From NCBI GenBank assembly GCA_951801825.1, contig CATOOF010000001.1, forward strand, positions 134,936 through 198,935: DNA of 64,000 bases, written 5' to 3'. This stretch comes from an uncultured Alphaproteobacteria bacterium (lineage in GTDB: Bacteria; Pseudomonadota; Alphaproteobacteria; Rs-D84). The notes under the pieces are model-generated. The model was not told where the DNA came from, ran no database searches, and saw only the letters and a program-made list of their open reading frames with translations. The position numbers and the translations under genes are program-made. The stretch's first letter is position 1, and the number at the start of each line of letters is the position of its first letter. Positions 9,658-18,793 of the stretch are shown here, piece after piece.

Positions 9658-11463
9658 TCAGGCCCGCTCGAACCAGCCGTCTATTTCATGCATCGGAATA
9701 ATTTTATAAACCGGCCGTCCATGGTTGCATTGCCCGGCGCGCTGGGTCCGTTCTATGTCGCGCAACAACGCATTCATACTGTCCATATCTAAGCGCTGGC
9801 CGGCGCGAACGCTGTGGTGGCATGCAAAATTGGCCAGTTTCAGGTGCAACCTCTCGTGTAACTGGGCCGACGCACCGTTGGCGCGCACCTCGTCGGCAAT
9901 GGCGTGCAGGACCGACGCCCAGTCCAGATTCCAATCTGCGGGCTTTGCCGAAATCGCGACCGCATCGTCGCCAAATGCATCCAGCGCAACACCGCATGCG
10001 GCCAACTCGCCGGCAACGCTAACAACAGCATCCATATCTTCGGGGCGCAATGTCACAACAATCGGTGTCAACAGCGGTTGAACTTTTATGGAATGCTTGC
10101 GCAGACGTTCGTATGTTATCCGCTCGTGCGCGGCATGCTGGTCGACTATAATAAAATCATCGCCACGCGCCGCGATAATGTATTTGTTTCCAAACTGGCC
10201 TATGACCCGCCCCAGCGGCATTTCATCAAACAACCCGGCGGGCGCCGCCGCGGGCATTCTTGCACTGGGCGCCGCGGATTGGTTGGGCCGAGCAAAATCT
10301 GAGGCAAACGGGCCAAAATTTTCCGCACGCGGTGCATCGGGCGCACATACCCGCATACCCGTAAATTCCGGCACACGCGGCGCACCGGCGCCAACGGGCG
10401 ACAAATGAAAATCCGTACGCGGCGTTAATGTCTGTTGAACACCGCCCCGCGGCTGCGCCACCGCAATCACAGGACGAGCCGCGGCAACATTCATTGTTTC
10501 CGCCAGCGCCGTGCGCAGTGATTTGATAATAAACGCGCGAACATGTGCCGGCTCCAGAAAATGAACCTCTGTCTTGGCGGGCGACACATTCACGTCCACA
10601 TTTCGCGGATCCAGTGTCAGATACAGCGCACACAGCGGAAATTCGCGTGCATGCATGACATCCATGTATGCGGCACGCAGTGCGCTGACCAAAACCTTGT
10701 CCTTGACCGGGCGGCCGTTCACGAACAGGTACTGGTCCACGCTTGACGCACGGCGCAGCGTCGGGCGCGATATAAACCCGCGCAGATGCATTGATGCATC
10801 ACTGGCCGATGCGGCATCCACGCGCAGCATATTGCCACGAACATCATCCCCCATAACATCTGCGATTCTGTGCTCTAAATCCTGGTTTTTTGGAAAAATC
10901 CACTTGTCATTCAAAACAAAGCCAACATCGGCACGCGACATCGCCAGGCGTTTAACCACCTCTAGCACGCTTGCCATTTCCGAACGGTCTGCACGCATAA
11001 ACTTTAGACGCGCGGGCGTCTTGCCAAACAGGTTGCTGACACGAACGCGCGTTCCGCCGTCCCATGCACAGGGCCGTACCAGGCCTGTATTTGCATCTAT
11101 CTGCCAGCCGTTCGGTTCGCCGGCCCGAAAAGTGTCTATGGTCATATCGGCAACCGATGCAATAGATGGCAGTGCCTCGCCCCGGAAACCCATAAAGTTT
11201 ATATTCAGCAAATCATCATCAGGCAGCTTTGACGTTGCATGACGCGTAATGGCGGTTTTCAAATCATCGGCGCTCATCCCGCCGCCATTATCCATAACCG
11301 ATATCATCGTCCGGCCGCCGTCCACAACATCTATCACGATGTTGTCGGCACCCGCATCCAGCGCATTTTCAACCAGTTCTTTTACCACTGATGCGGGGCG
11401 CTCTACCACCTCGCCGGCGGCAATTTGGTTAATTAAAAAATCCGGCAAAACGCGCACATGCAT
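9658..11463 (-). CDS. mutL: DNA mismatch repair protein MutL
   Basis: MutL couples MutS mismatch recognition to strand removal. The GHKL ATPase domain is at the N-terminus (IAAGEVVERPASVVKELVEN, then DNGGG and GFRGEALPSIASV). The C-terminal dimerisation domain carries DQHAAHERITYE, matching the DQHA(x)2E(x)4E metal-binding motif of MutL proteins that nick DNA themselves. That fits the absence of MutH in alphaproteobacteria. A Pro/Ala-rich linker lies between the domains. It starts 6 bases downstream of the greA-like stop. Confidence 0.96.
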   Translation of the reverse strand: MHVRVLPDFLINQIAAGEVVERPASVVKELVENALDAGADNIVIDVVDGGRTMISVMDNGGGMSADDLKTAITRHATSKLPDDDLLNINFMGFRGEALPSIASVADMTIDTFRAGEPNGWQIDANTGLVRPCAWDGGTRVRVSNLFGKTPARLKFMRADRSEMASVLEVVKRLAMSRADVGFVLNDKWIFPKNQDLEHRIADVMGDDVRGNMLRVDAASASDASMHLRGFISRPTLRRASSVDQYLFVNGRPVKDKVLVSALRAAYMDVMHAREFPLCALYLTLDPRNVDVNVSPAKTEVHFLEPAHVRAFIIKSLRTALAETMNVAAARPVIAVAQPRGGVQQTLTPRTDFHLSPVGAGAPRVPEFTGMRVCAPDAPRAENFGPFASDFARPNQSAAPSARMPAAAPAGLFDEMPLGRVIGQFGNKYIIAARGDDFIIVDQHAAHERITYERLRKHSIKVQPLLTPIVVTLRPEDMDAVVSVAGELAACGVALDAFGDDAVAISAKPADWNLDWASVLHAIADEVRANGASAQLHERLHLKLANFACHHSVRAGQRLDMDSMNALLRDIERTQRAGQCNHGRPVYKIIPMHEIDGWFERA

Positions 11464-11469
11464 CGAAAA

Positions 11470-11940
11470 CTAGTCCTTAAACGTAACCGATAAAATTTCA
11501 TATTCGCGCTCGCCCGACGGCAGACGAACCACGCACGTATCGCCCACACACCGCCCTATCAGCGCACGGCCAACCGGCGATGTGCATGATATGACACTGC
11601 GGCCGTCGGCCTCTATATCCGACAAAATCCGGCACTGCATACGGTTGCCGTCGTCATCTTCGGCAACAACCTTGGCGCCAAACACGACGCGATTACCCGT
11701 CAGCGATTCCACATCCACAACATTGGCGTTTCCAACAACCCCTTCTATAAACTGTATACGCTTGTCAATCTGGCGCTGTTTTTCCTTGGCCGCGCTGTAG
11801 TCAGCGTTTTCCGACAAATCCCCCAGCGACCGCGCCCATTGCACTATTTTCAAAATTTCGGGACGCTGGTTTTCCTTTAAATCCTTCAGTTCTTTCAACA
11901 GCGCGTCAAATCCAGCGCGCGAAATCGGTTTCTTTTCCAT
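11470..11940 (-). CDS. greA: Transcript cleavage factor, GreA/GreB family
   Basis: Gre factors enter the RNA polymerase secondary channel and stimulate cleavage of backtracked RNA. The N-terminal coiled coil carries the acidic tip in SLGDLSENADYSAAKE, and the C-terminal FKBP-like domain ends ...SPVGRALIGRCVGD. The stretch RPEILKIVQWARSLGD resembles GreB (V-x-W-A-x-SLGD), while the rest and the 156-aa length also fit GreA, so the exact subtype is open. AAGATGAAATG gives a modest ribosome site. It is probably cotranscribed with mutL. Confidence 0.88.
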   Translation of the reverse strand: MEKKPISRAGFDALLKELKDLKENQRPEILKIVQWARSLGDLSENADYSAAKEKQRQIDKRIQFIEGVVGNANVVDVESLTGNRVVFGAKVVAEDDDGNRMQCRILSDIEADGRSVISCTSPVGRALIGRCVGDTCVVRLPSGEREYEILSVTFKD

Positions 11941-12025
11941 TTCATCTTTCCTGTATTTTTTGAGAAATTATAAGCATTCATTTTAATTTTGCAATTATCA
12001 AATGAAGGATATATACTTAAAAGTA

Positions 12026-13084
12026 ATGTTTAGCTTCAATATTTTGAACCGTTTTTTAATGCGGCGCTTTTTTACGGGCGTCGGGTTGGTCATGCTGGTT
12101 GTATGCGGCATAATACTGGCGGTAACGTTCGTGGAACGCCTGCCTGCGAATCCCACGGTTGCCGAAACAATTGCAGATGCATGGATGCGCCTGTTGGAAT
12201 ATGTTCCGCTGTTTCTGCCGATGGCAGTTTTCATGGGAACATTGCTGGCGTCATACAACCTGACCAAATCCAGTGAAAGCATCATTGTATCCAGCGCGGG
12301 CATGTCCCCGTATCAGGCGGCCCGGCCTCTATTGATTGGCGCGGCGCTAATCGGTCTGTTTGCAACAACGGTAATAAATCCATACTCGGTCAGTTTGAGC
12401 ACGCGACACATCAGCGCGGCCCAGCTGAAACTGGTTGACGACGCCATCTGGCTGCGCGAGGAATCGCCGGCCGGCTATATCACGATGCAGGCGGAAAACA
12501 TGCGCACGGGGGCGAACTCGCTGACCTTTGAGAATGCGACGCTATATGTCCAGAACGCGGAATTTAAAATAACCCAGCGCGTAATGGCGGACCGCATAAC
12601 ACTGTCGAACGACGGCCTGGATGCGCCCGACGCCACAATCTGGGACAGTGCCGCCCGCATGCGCCGCGCCCCCTGGCACAGCCCCAGTTTGTTAAACCCG
12701 CAAAACGTCTTGGACAGATATTTACAGCCGGACCAGATTTCATTCTGGCAGTTGCCACGCTTTATAGAAAAAATGAACGACATCGGCGTACCTGTTCGCG
12801 GCCATTTGATACAGTTTTGGACGCTGTTGTTTCTGCCGCTGACCATGATTGCAATGGCGGCGCTGGGGGTTGCGTTTTCCCAAACGCGCCAGCGACGAAA
12901 CTATTCGTTCAGTGTAAAATTCGGCATGGGAATAATTACGTGTTTTGCGCTGTACTTTCTGCTGAATATGTTCAATGCCCTGGGGGCGACCGGTGCGTTG
13001 CCGCCACTGCTGGCGGTGGTGGCGCCGCCGCTGATAATAATCGCGGCCGCGGGGGCATTTATCGCCAGTTTTGACACAATATAA
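12026..13084 (+). CDS. LptF/LptG-family permease
   Basis: This is an inner-membrane permease of the lipopolysaccharide transporter LptBFG. The N-terminus (MFSFNILNRFLMRRFFTGV) and the two transmembrane triplets flanking a periplasmic beta-jellyroll region (~130-270) are typical of PF03739. The motif TLLASYNLTKSSESIIVSSAGMSP matches the coupling-helix region. LptF and LptG are hard to separate by eye; the C-terminal half slightly favours LptG. I prefer the ATG at 12026, which fits family starts; an in-frame ATG at 12002 is possible. A partner permease gene is not in the window. Confidence 0.85.
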   Translation: MFSFNILNRFLMRRFFTGVGLVMLVVCGIILAVTFVERLPANPTVAETIADAWMRLLEYVPLFLPMAVFMGTLLASYNLTKSSESIIVSSAGMSPYQAARPLLIGAALIGLFATTVINPYSVSLSTRHISAAQLKLVDDAIWLREESPAGYITMQAENMRTGANSLTFENATLYVQNAEFKITQRVMADRITLSNDGLDAPDATIWDSAARMRRAPWHSPSLLNPQNVLDRYLQPDQISFWQLPRFIEKMNDIGVPVRGHLIQFWTLLFLPLTMIAMAALGVAFSQTRQRRNYSFSVKFGMGIITCFALYFLLNMFNALGATGALPPLLAVVAPPLIIIAAAGAFIASFDTI

Positions 13085-13099
13085 ACATCGGGGATGATC

Positions 13100-13237
13100 A
13101 TGCCGTTAAAAAAGAAGAAAAATAACACAATCCGAAACCGCATCATTATCGCCGCGATAATAATCGCGGTGGTGGCGCTGATGCTGATATCGTTCCCGCC
13201 GGCCCAAAACGTAACGGAAATAGTACTGTATCCATGA
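13100..13237 (+). CDS. 45-aa single-pass membrane peptide, coupled to the Xer gene
   Basis: This is a small ORF between the LptF/G gene and the Xer recombinase. GGGGATG sits seven bases upstream of its ATG. The peptide begins with a Lys-rich MPLKKKKNNTIRNR and has one strongly hydrophobic segment (IIIAAIIIAVVALMLI). Its TGA overlaps the ATG of the recombinase gene (ATGA at 13234-13237), a classic translational-coupling arrangement. I recognise no family. The good ribosome site, sensible peptide and exact overlap argue that it is real. Confidence 0.65.
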   Translation: MPLKKKKNNTIRNRIIIAAIIIAVVALMLISFPPAQNVTEIVLYP

Positions 13238-14103
13238 ACTATATCGAACCGTTTTTAGAGGCGCTGGCCGCGGAGCGCGGACGCGCCCGCAACACACTGG
13301 CATCATATGAATCCGATTTACGTGCCGCGGATGCGGCACTGCCCGGGGGTCTGATGTCTGCAACAGACGCGGACCTGGGGGCGTATCTGGCCGCACTGCC
13401 CGACAAGGCGTCGACCATTTCCCGCAAGGCCAGCGCACTGCGCGGATATTACAAGTTTTTAATGCTGGAAAAAATCATCAAAAAAAATCCGGCCGCCGAC
13501 CTTGAATTGCCAAAGCGCGAAAAACTGTTGCCCAAAATGTTAAGCGAAAGGGAAATAGAGCTGTTGATTTCATCCGCGGGCGACACACGAAACGCCACGC
13601 GTCTGCGGGCGATTATCGAACTGCTCTACGCATCGGGCCTGCGCGTGTCCGAACTGTGCGCGCTGCCCGTGACGGGGATATTATCAGGACGCCTGCTGAT
13701 ACACGGCAAAGGCGCCAAGGAACGCATTGTCCCGATGCATCCGGGGGCCGAACAGGCACTGGCCAAATGGATGGAGTTGCGCGGCGACATCGATTCAAAA
13801 TACGTGTTTCCATCCAACGGAAAATCAGGCCATATTACGCGCGACGGTCTGTTTAAAATCTTAAAAAAATGTGCGGTTTTATCCGGCATATCGCCAACCA
13901 GGGTCAGTCCGCATGTTCTGCGTCATTCATTTGCATCACACCTGCTGGCGGGTGGTGCAAACCTGCGCGCGATACAGACAATGCTGGGGCATGAGGATAT
14001 CGCCACAACACAAATATACACACACGTTATGCCAGACAACTTGATAGAAACTGTAAAACACTGCCACCCGCTGGGCGGCCAAAATTTGGACAAGAACATA
14101 TGA
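13234..14103 (+). CDS. Tyrosine recombinase XerC/XerD
   Basis: This protein resolves chromosome dimers at dif with its partner Xer protein, under FtsK control. It has the N-terminal SAM-like core-binding domain (~1-85) and the catalytic domain with Arg in LYASGLRVSEL, Lys in GKGAKER, HVLRHSFASHLL, LGHEDIATTQ and the Tyr nucleophile in IYTHV. The 289-aa length fits XerC or XerD, and I cannot decide between them by eye. It is coupled at both ends: its ATG overlaps the stop of the 45-aa peptide, and its TGA overlaps the ATG of the DnaJ-domain gene. Confidence 0.93.
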   Translation: MNYIEPFLEALAAERGRARNTLASYESDLRAADAALPGGLMSATDADLGAYLAALPDKASTISRKASALRGYYKFLMLEKIIKKNPAADLELPKREKLLPKMLSEREIELLISSAGDTRNATRLRAIIELLYASGLRVSELCALPVTGILSGRLLIHGKGAKERIVPMHPGAEQALAKWMELRGDIDSKYVFPSNGKSGHITRDGLFKILKKCAVLSGISPTRVSPHVLRHSFASHLLAGGANLRAIQTMLGHEDIATTQIYTHVMPDNLIETVKHCHPLGGQNLDKNI

Positions 14104-14603
14104 TAAAGAAATGCGAACATACGGGCTGTACCAAGGCCGGGACATGTCGTGCACCAAAATCGCGCGATTTGAAAGAATACTGGTTCTTTTGCCAAGAGCA
14201 TGCCGCCGAATATAATAAAAACTGGAATTTTTACGCCAACATGACGGCAGACGAAATAGAGGATGATTGGGAGCGCCAGACATTCGGCGCACCACTGCGC
14301 GATAAAAATGACGCAAACGCCGACGCGGCAGATTATGTTAAGTTCATAAACGATTTTATCAGCGGCCGTGCTGAATTTGATAAACAGCCGCCCGCCAAGA
14401 AAACACCGGGCCCGGTCAGCGCCGCGCTGACAACAATGGGGCTGGCGCCCGGCGCCACATGGCGCGACATTGGCGCCAGATATCGCGCATTGGCAAAAAA
14501 ATATCACCCCGATACGGCAAAAGACGTAAAGAATGCGGCAACAGAATTTACAAAAATAACAAATGCGTACGACGTGCTAAAAAAACATTTCGGTAAAAAA
14601 TAA
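14100..14603 (+). CDS. DnaJ-domain protein, 167 aa
   Basis: This is a J-domain co-chaperone of the small alphaproteobacterial type. The J domain is at the C-terminus (~108-167) and includes the HPD tripeptide (KKYHPDTAK), needed to stimulate DnaK. The N-terminus has C-x4-C (CEHTGCTKAGTC) and FCQEH, possibly metal-binding. It also contains an aromatic stretch (WNFYANMTADEIEDDWERQTFG) seen in related small J proteins. The ATGA overlap with the Xer gene indicates one transcript. The client is unknown. Confidence 0.85.
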   Translation: MIKKCEHTGCTKAGTCRAPKSRDLKEYWFFCQEHAAEYNKNWNFYANMTADEIEDDWERQTFGAPLRDKNDANADAADYVKFINDFISGRAEFDKQPPAKKTPGPVSAALTTMGLAPGATWRDIGARYRALAKKYHPDTAKDVKNAATEFTKITNAYDVLKKHFGKK

Positions 14604-14605
14604 CA

Positions 14606-15130
14606 TCAGCTATATCTGCCATCATGATAACATGTGACGGGTTCCTTATACATAAAAACGCCGGTATCATCTTTATAGAGCTCTCCGTCGCCGACATATA
14701 TACGACACCCTGTTAACAAAAACTCGTAATTGTCGCCATGCGGCAACAAATCACCGCCGTCTTCATATGTAAAATCCGGCAGCGGACATTGCCTGCATCC
14801 ATATCCGGGATGATAATAAGAATATCTGTCGCATGATGTCGAACTGCCCCCAGACGTTGTTACCTGCCATCCGGACGACGTGCATGTATACTTTTTTGTT
14901 TCACTGCCGTTTTGCTCGGTAACGGGGCTGTCGCCTATATTGCTGACATAGGAAGACTGTAAACATCCGGCATACCCGGCCGAGCATGTCGCCCCAGGCT
15001 TTGTCCCGCCAACCGGACACCACCAACATTCCAATTGATTCCTATAAAGACAGTTCCCGCTAACATTGGTTGCCGCATTACTTTGGCAACATAACATCGC
15101 AACAAAAAAAGGACCGTTTTCCTTAGGCAT
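14606..15130 (-). CDS. Cys-rich exported protein, start uncertain
   Basis: The family is unknown. From the ATG at 15130 the frame gives a short hydrophobic start (MPKENGPFFVAMLCCQ, ending near SNAA) and a Cys-rich body with pairs such as CWWC and CRQC, many Tyr and Gly, and no membrane helix. The open frame extends upstream only into the trxB terminator. In another frame a TTG at 15174 opens a signal-like MKKYRIPAYVF... segment ending before the Cys-rich part. Long A and T runs here (15102-15147) mean a frameshift, natural or from sequencing, is possible. Convergent with the DnaJ gene, 2 bases apart. Confidence 0.5.
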   Translation of the reverse strand: MPKENGPFFVAMLCCQSNAATNVSGNCLYRNQLECWWCPVGGTKPGATCSAGYAGCLQSSYVSNIGDSPVTEQNGSETKKYTCTSSGWQVTTSGGSSTSCDRYSYYHPGYGCRQCPLPDFTYEDGGDLLPHGDNYEFLLTGCRIYVGDGELYKDDTGVFMYKEPVTCYHDGRYS

Positions 15131-15170
15131 AAAAAAGGGGAAAAAACATATGCAGGAATCCGGTATTTTT

Positions 15171-15209
15171 TCAAAAATAAAAACCACCGTTTTTATCGGT
15201 GGTTTTTAT
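15171..15209 (-). terminator. Rho-independent terminator after trxB
   Basis: AAACCACCG (15181-15189) pairs with CGGTGGTTT (15197-15205) around a seven-base loop. On the minus strand it is followed by TTATTTTTG. It ends the trxB transcript. Confidence 0.75.
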
Positions 15210-15279
15210 TAGGCATATTAACTATGCACGTATTGTACTAGTTTCCTGCGCCCCGCGCAAGGATTTTAAGTCTGTTTCC

Positions 15280-16188
15280 TTAGCTTTTCGAGTTCAGATA
15301 TGCAATCGCATCCATGCCCGCGCTGCATCCTGCGCCAACCGCGGTTGCAATCTGCATTTTTATTCCCGACTGAACATCCCCGGCAACAAACATTCCCGCC
15401 GGCAGATTGCTCTGCGCCAGTCGTCCCATATTGTCACGGGCAACATCCTCTGTCAGGTAATCGGTATTTGCCTCGTGGCCGATTGCAACAAACAGACCGT
15501 CTGTCACAATTTCGGCACCATCTGTCGTCGTCACAACCAGGCGGCCGTCTTCGGTTGCGGCAATCTTTGTCAAATCCGTGTTAAACAGGCACTCGATATT
15601 TTCACGTTCGGCCACACGATTGCGCAATACCGCCTCTGCCCGGGTAAATGCGCCCTTTCGGTAAACAATTTTTACACTCTTGGCCAGGTCCGCCAAATAC
15701 AGCGCATCGTTAAGCGCACTGTTACCGCCACCCAATACGATTACATCTTTTTCATGATAAAAGAATCCGTCACATGTGGCACAATAAGACACACCCTTGC
15801 CCATCAGTTCGCGTGCGCCATCTATTTCCAGGCGGCGCGGGCTGGCACCTGTTGCGATAATCACAGTACGTCCGACATAGCGCTGACCGTTATCGCACAT
15901 GATATTAAATCCGCTTTCTGCATCGCCCGATATTGTCTTTGCAGATGTAAAAACAACCTCTGTCCCGAACGTTTCGGCCTGTTTTTTCATAAATTCGGAC
16001 AGTTCCGCCCCACTGCCGGCCCATCCGGGATAGTTTTCCAAAACAGCTATGCCGGCGGTCTGCCCCCCCAGTCTGTCACCGCCCAGCACCAGCGTCTTTT
16101 TATTCGCACGCGATGCATACAGCGCGGCGGTCAATCCTGCCGGGCCACTGCCCAAAATAATAACATCATACATAATGATTTCGTTCAT
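15280..16188 (-). CDS. trxB: Thioredoxin reductase
   Basis: This is an NADPH-dependent flavoenzyme that reduces thioredoxin in the cytoplasm. It shows the FAD-binding GSGPAGLTAALYASRAN near residue 12, the redox pair in YCATCDGFFY, the NADPH-binding GGGNSALNDALYLA, and the C-terminal FVAGDVQSG. The 302-aa length is typical. AGGAAAGG lies five bases before the chosen ATG. It is a single-gene unit bounded by a terminator and divergent from serS. Confidence 0.95.
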   Translation of the reverse strand: MNEIIMYDVIILGSGPAGLTAALYASRANKKTLVLGGDRLGGQTAGIAVLENYPGWAGSGAELSEFMKKQAETFGTEVVFTSAKTISGDAESGFNIMCDNGQRYVGRTVIIATGASPRRLEIDGARELMGKGVSYCATCDGFFYHEKDVIVLGGGNSALNDALYLADLAKSVKIVYRKGAFTRAEAVLRNRVAERENIECLFNTDLTKIAATEDGRLVVTTTDGAEIVTDGLFVAIGHEANTDYLTEDVARDNMGRLAQSNLPAGMFVAGDVQSGIKMQIATAVGAGCSAGMDAIAYLNSKS

Positions 16189-16317
16189 TACACCTTTCCT
16201 TTTGTCTTTGTTTTGAAACCCAGCATAACATACGAAAAGTCTGTCTGCAAATGCATTTTATAATTGCACCAACGCCCGCGCGATACTATGATTGGTATTA
16301 TAAATAAAGGAATAAAT

Positions 16318-17595
16318 ATGCTGGATATAAGATTTATACGCGAAAATCCCGACATTGTGAAACAGGCCTGCCGAACAAAAGGCTTTACCGATTATACGGA
16401 TGAAATTCTGGCACTGGACGGGCGTGTGCGTGAACTAAAGACGCTGACCCAGACAAAAACTGCGGAAAAAAACAAGATTACACGCGAAATCCCGACGGCA
16501 TCCGACAAAGCGCCGCTGATTGCGGCATCAAAAAAAATTGGCGAAGAAATAGCCGCCGATTTGGCAGAGCTTGCCCAAAAAGAAGAACAGCTAAACGATT
16601 TGATGCATCGCGTGCCCCAGATTCCGGCCCAGGACGCGCCGGTTGGCGCCGATGATGCGGACAATGTTGAAATCCGCCGCGTGGGAACGCCGCGCAAATT
16701 TGACTTTACCCCGCGCGCCCAGTGGGACCTGTTAGACATGAACAACTGGTGGGCGCCTGAAAAAATTGCCGGCATATGCGGAACGCGCACATACGCCCTG
16801 ATGGGCGAGGCCGCAGAGCTGCAACTGGCGATAGAAACATACGTGATTCAAAAACTGATACAGAAAGGCTTTAGATTTGTCGAATGCCCGTCAATCACAA
16901 AACCCCAGACGATATTCAACGCCGGCCATTTTATGGGTGCGGACATGTCCGTTATGAACGACGACGTATTTATGTTGTCGGGCACGGACAGATGCCTGGC
17001 CGGAACGGCAGAGATAATACTTAACTCGCTGCATGCCGGGGAAATATTAAACGAAAAAGACCTGCCGATAAAATACGCGGGCTTTTCCCCCTGCTTTCGC
17101 AAAGAGGCGGGTGCGGCGGGCCGTGACACGCGCGGGCTTGTACGCTTTCATCAGTTTAACAAGGTTGAACAGTACATTTTCTGCACCCCGCAACAATCCG
17201 ATGAAATGCACCAGTTGTTACTAAACAACCTGTGTGAAATCATGGAAGATTTGGAACTGCCCTATCGTGTTATTGCAAATTCGACCGGCGACATGGGCTT
17301 TAACAAGGTTAAAATGAACGATGTAGAGGCATGGTTCCCATCTGAAAACACATACCGCGAACTGGGCAGTTGCTCTTCAATCGGCCAGTTCCAGGCCCGC
17401 CGCACAAACACGCGCTATCGCGGCACTGATGGCGACGTGCGTTTTTGCGCCACACTGAATAATACAGGAATCGCATGCCCACGCGCATTGGTTCCGGTTT
17501 TGGAAAACCATCAAAACGCCGATGGCAGTGTCAACATCCCCAAAAAGCTGCAGCCGCTGATGTCTGGCCGCACAAAAATTGGCGGAAAACACTAA
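16318..17595 (+). CDS. serS: Seryl-tRNA synthetase
   Basis: This enzyme charges tRNA-Ser (and tRNA-Sec where present). The N-terminal antiparallel coiled coil (~25-105) binds the long variable arm. The class II core has motif 2 FRKEAGAAGRDTRGLVRFHQF and motif 3 near the C-terminus (GIACPRALVPVLENHQNADGS). I set the start at 16318, where AAGGA sits six bases upstream and the protein begins MLDIRFIRENPDIVK, giving 425 aa as usual; an earlier in-frame ATG at 16264 lacks a ribosome site. Confidence 0.96.
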   Translation: MLDIRFIRENPDIVKQACRTKGFTDYTDEILALDGRVRELKTLTQTKTAEKNKITREIPTASDKAPLIAASKKIGEEIAADLAELAQKEEQLNDLMHRVPQIPAQDAPVGADDADNVEIRRVGTPRKFDFTPRAQWDLLDMNNWWAPEKIAGICGTRTYALMGEAAELQLAIETYVIQKLIQKGFRFVECPSITKPQTIFNAGHFMGADMSVMNDDVFMLSGTDRCLAGTAEIILNSLHAGEILNEKDLPIKYAGFSPCFRKEAGAAGRDTRGLVRFHQFNKVEQYIFCTPQQSDEMHQLLLNNLCEIMEDLELPYRVIANSTGDMGFNKVKMNDVEAWFPSENTYRELGSCSSIGQFQARRTNTRYRGTDGDVRFCATLNNTGIACPRALVPVLENHQNADGSVNIPKKLQPLMSGRTKIGGKH

Positions 17596-17599
17596 ACAA

Positions 17600-17628
17600 A
17601 AAAATCCGGCAATCGCCGGATTTTTTAT
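17600..17628. terminator. Bidirectional terminator between serS and the 17633 gene
   Basis: AATCCGGC (17603-17610) and GCCGGATT (17615-17622) form a stem with a four-base loop. T-runs follow on the plus strand, and seven A precede it, so it can serve both convergent genes. Confidence 0.85.
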
Positions 17629-17632
17629 TTAT

Positions 17633-18223
17633 TTATTTCTGGTTGCTACACACTGGCAGAAACATACGCTGAAACTTCTGACTTTCCAGGAACTTGTTTA
17701 TATAATGCACCGCACGACCATCTTTTTCAATGCTGCAGTCCTTGCTAATTCTTTTTGACATCGCGATAATATCTTCGCCGTTAGTCTGCGCCAGAGCCTT
17801 CACATTCGGTTCGGCAGATGTAGAATTATAGTACCAGTCCTGTACCTTTTCACAGAAATTGTACAAACGCGCACGCAGCTGATAATCATTAAAAAACGCT
17901 GGTTCCACCTTTTCACGAACCATGTCGGCAACCGACGGGACAATATAATATGACGCCCATTCTTCAGCAATACCGTGAATCTTGGCATATTCCTTGCCAC
18001 GGGTGCGCCACTGGCTCTCGGTGGCCTCACGCGAGAAATGCGTTTCCGGCGCGGCCGCAATATCGCGCAGAGTAAACATTGCACGCCCCACCTGCAACTG
18101 CTGTGAACGCGACAGCTTTTTATACCATGAACCACGATACGCCTTCATATACGCCAGCTCATAAAAAGCACGCAGTCCGCTTTTGATTGACCAAACAACA
18201 ATTTCTTTATTATTTGTCTGCAT
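17633..18223 (-). CDS. Unknown protein, 196 aa
   Basis: I do not recognise this protein. It has no signal peptide or membrane helix, is mostly charged and aromatic (WYKKLSRSQQLQVGRAMF, EEWASYYIVPSVADMVREKVEPAF), and is predicted helical. Three Cys are scattered in the C-terminal half. AAAAGAGGGACT precedes the ATG. It lies between convergent serS and a small exported protein on the same strand, with an AT-rich 65-base gap upstream that may hold a promoter. Its ordinary codon use suggests a resident gene. Confidence 0.7.
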   Translation of the reverse strand: MQTNNKEIVVWSIKSGLRAFYELAYMKAYRGSWYKKLSRSQQLQVGRAMFTLRDIAAAPETHFSREATESQWRTRGKEYAKIHGIAEEWASYYIVPSVADMVREKVEPAFFNDYQLRARLYNFCEKVQDWYYNSTSAEPNVKALAQTNGEDIIAMSKRISKDCSIEKDGRAVHYINKFLESQKFQRMFLPVCSNQK

Positions 18224-18288
18224 AATAGTCCCTCTTTTATTTTTATAACACTATTATTATAGACAAATATTTTTAATTGTCAAGACTA

Positions 18289-18687
18289 TTATAAATAATA
18301 ATCCGCACGTTCATATTCACAGACCTCAACGGCATAATATCCGTCACGCTTCAAATCTTTTTCGCGCACAAAACGATAACACGTCTGATTTTTATAGCGC
18401 GGGTCCGGCGAATTCATAATGACATTGACATATATGTAATCATCGTTATCGGGAATAGAGTCCAAAAAGCTGCCCCTTATATCGCCATCGTTATCAGAGG
18501 CAAAAAACTGTTCGGAACCATTCTCAATCGTTTTTATTATCTTTTCATCGCGCACACAGCGTAATATATAGTTGTCCGAATTCGCCACGCTTACCCCTTC
18601 ACAGCGGCGCAGCATATCGGCCGTCTCATTCATTGCAAACGCCCCGGACGTTGCCATAGACATAAGGATTATCAGAAACTTTTTCAT
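18289..18687 (-). CDS. Small exported protein, 132 aa
   Basis: The protein has a clear signal peptide (MKKFLIILMSMATSGAFA, residues 1-18) and a mature domain of ~114 residues with four Cys that could form two disulfides (CEGV, LRCVRD, QTCYRF, EVCEYE). It is acidic and probably periplasmic. GGGGGGAT lies just before the ATG. The family is unknown. It is divergent from typA, whose start is about 107 bases away. Confidence 0.75.
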   Translation of the reverse strand: MKKFLIILMSMATSGAFAMNETADMLRRCEGVSVANSDNYILRCVRDEKIIKTIENGSEQFFASDNDGDIRGSFLDSIPDNDDYIYVNVIMNSPDPRYKNQTCYRFVREKDLKRDGYYAVEVCEYERADYYL

Positions 18688-18793
18688 TTATCCCCCCTTA
18701 TTAAACTTTTTATATTTTATCATAAAAACAACCTTATTTCTTGAATTTTTCAAATTTTGTTATAACCTGTATCCGATAAAAAAAGGCAAATTC

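Noticed and set aside
13234-14103. Xer recombinase as the integrase of a mobile element
   Set aside because: Its flanks are housekeeping-type genes in an overlapping operon, there is no attachment repeat, and the domain pattern is that of chromosomal XerC/XerD.
18572-18793. N-terminal extension of typA
   Set aside because: It overlaps the divergent exported-protein gene, is AT-rich, and the ATG at 18794 has a ribosome site and the family start.
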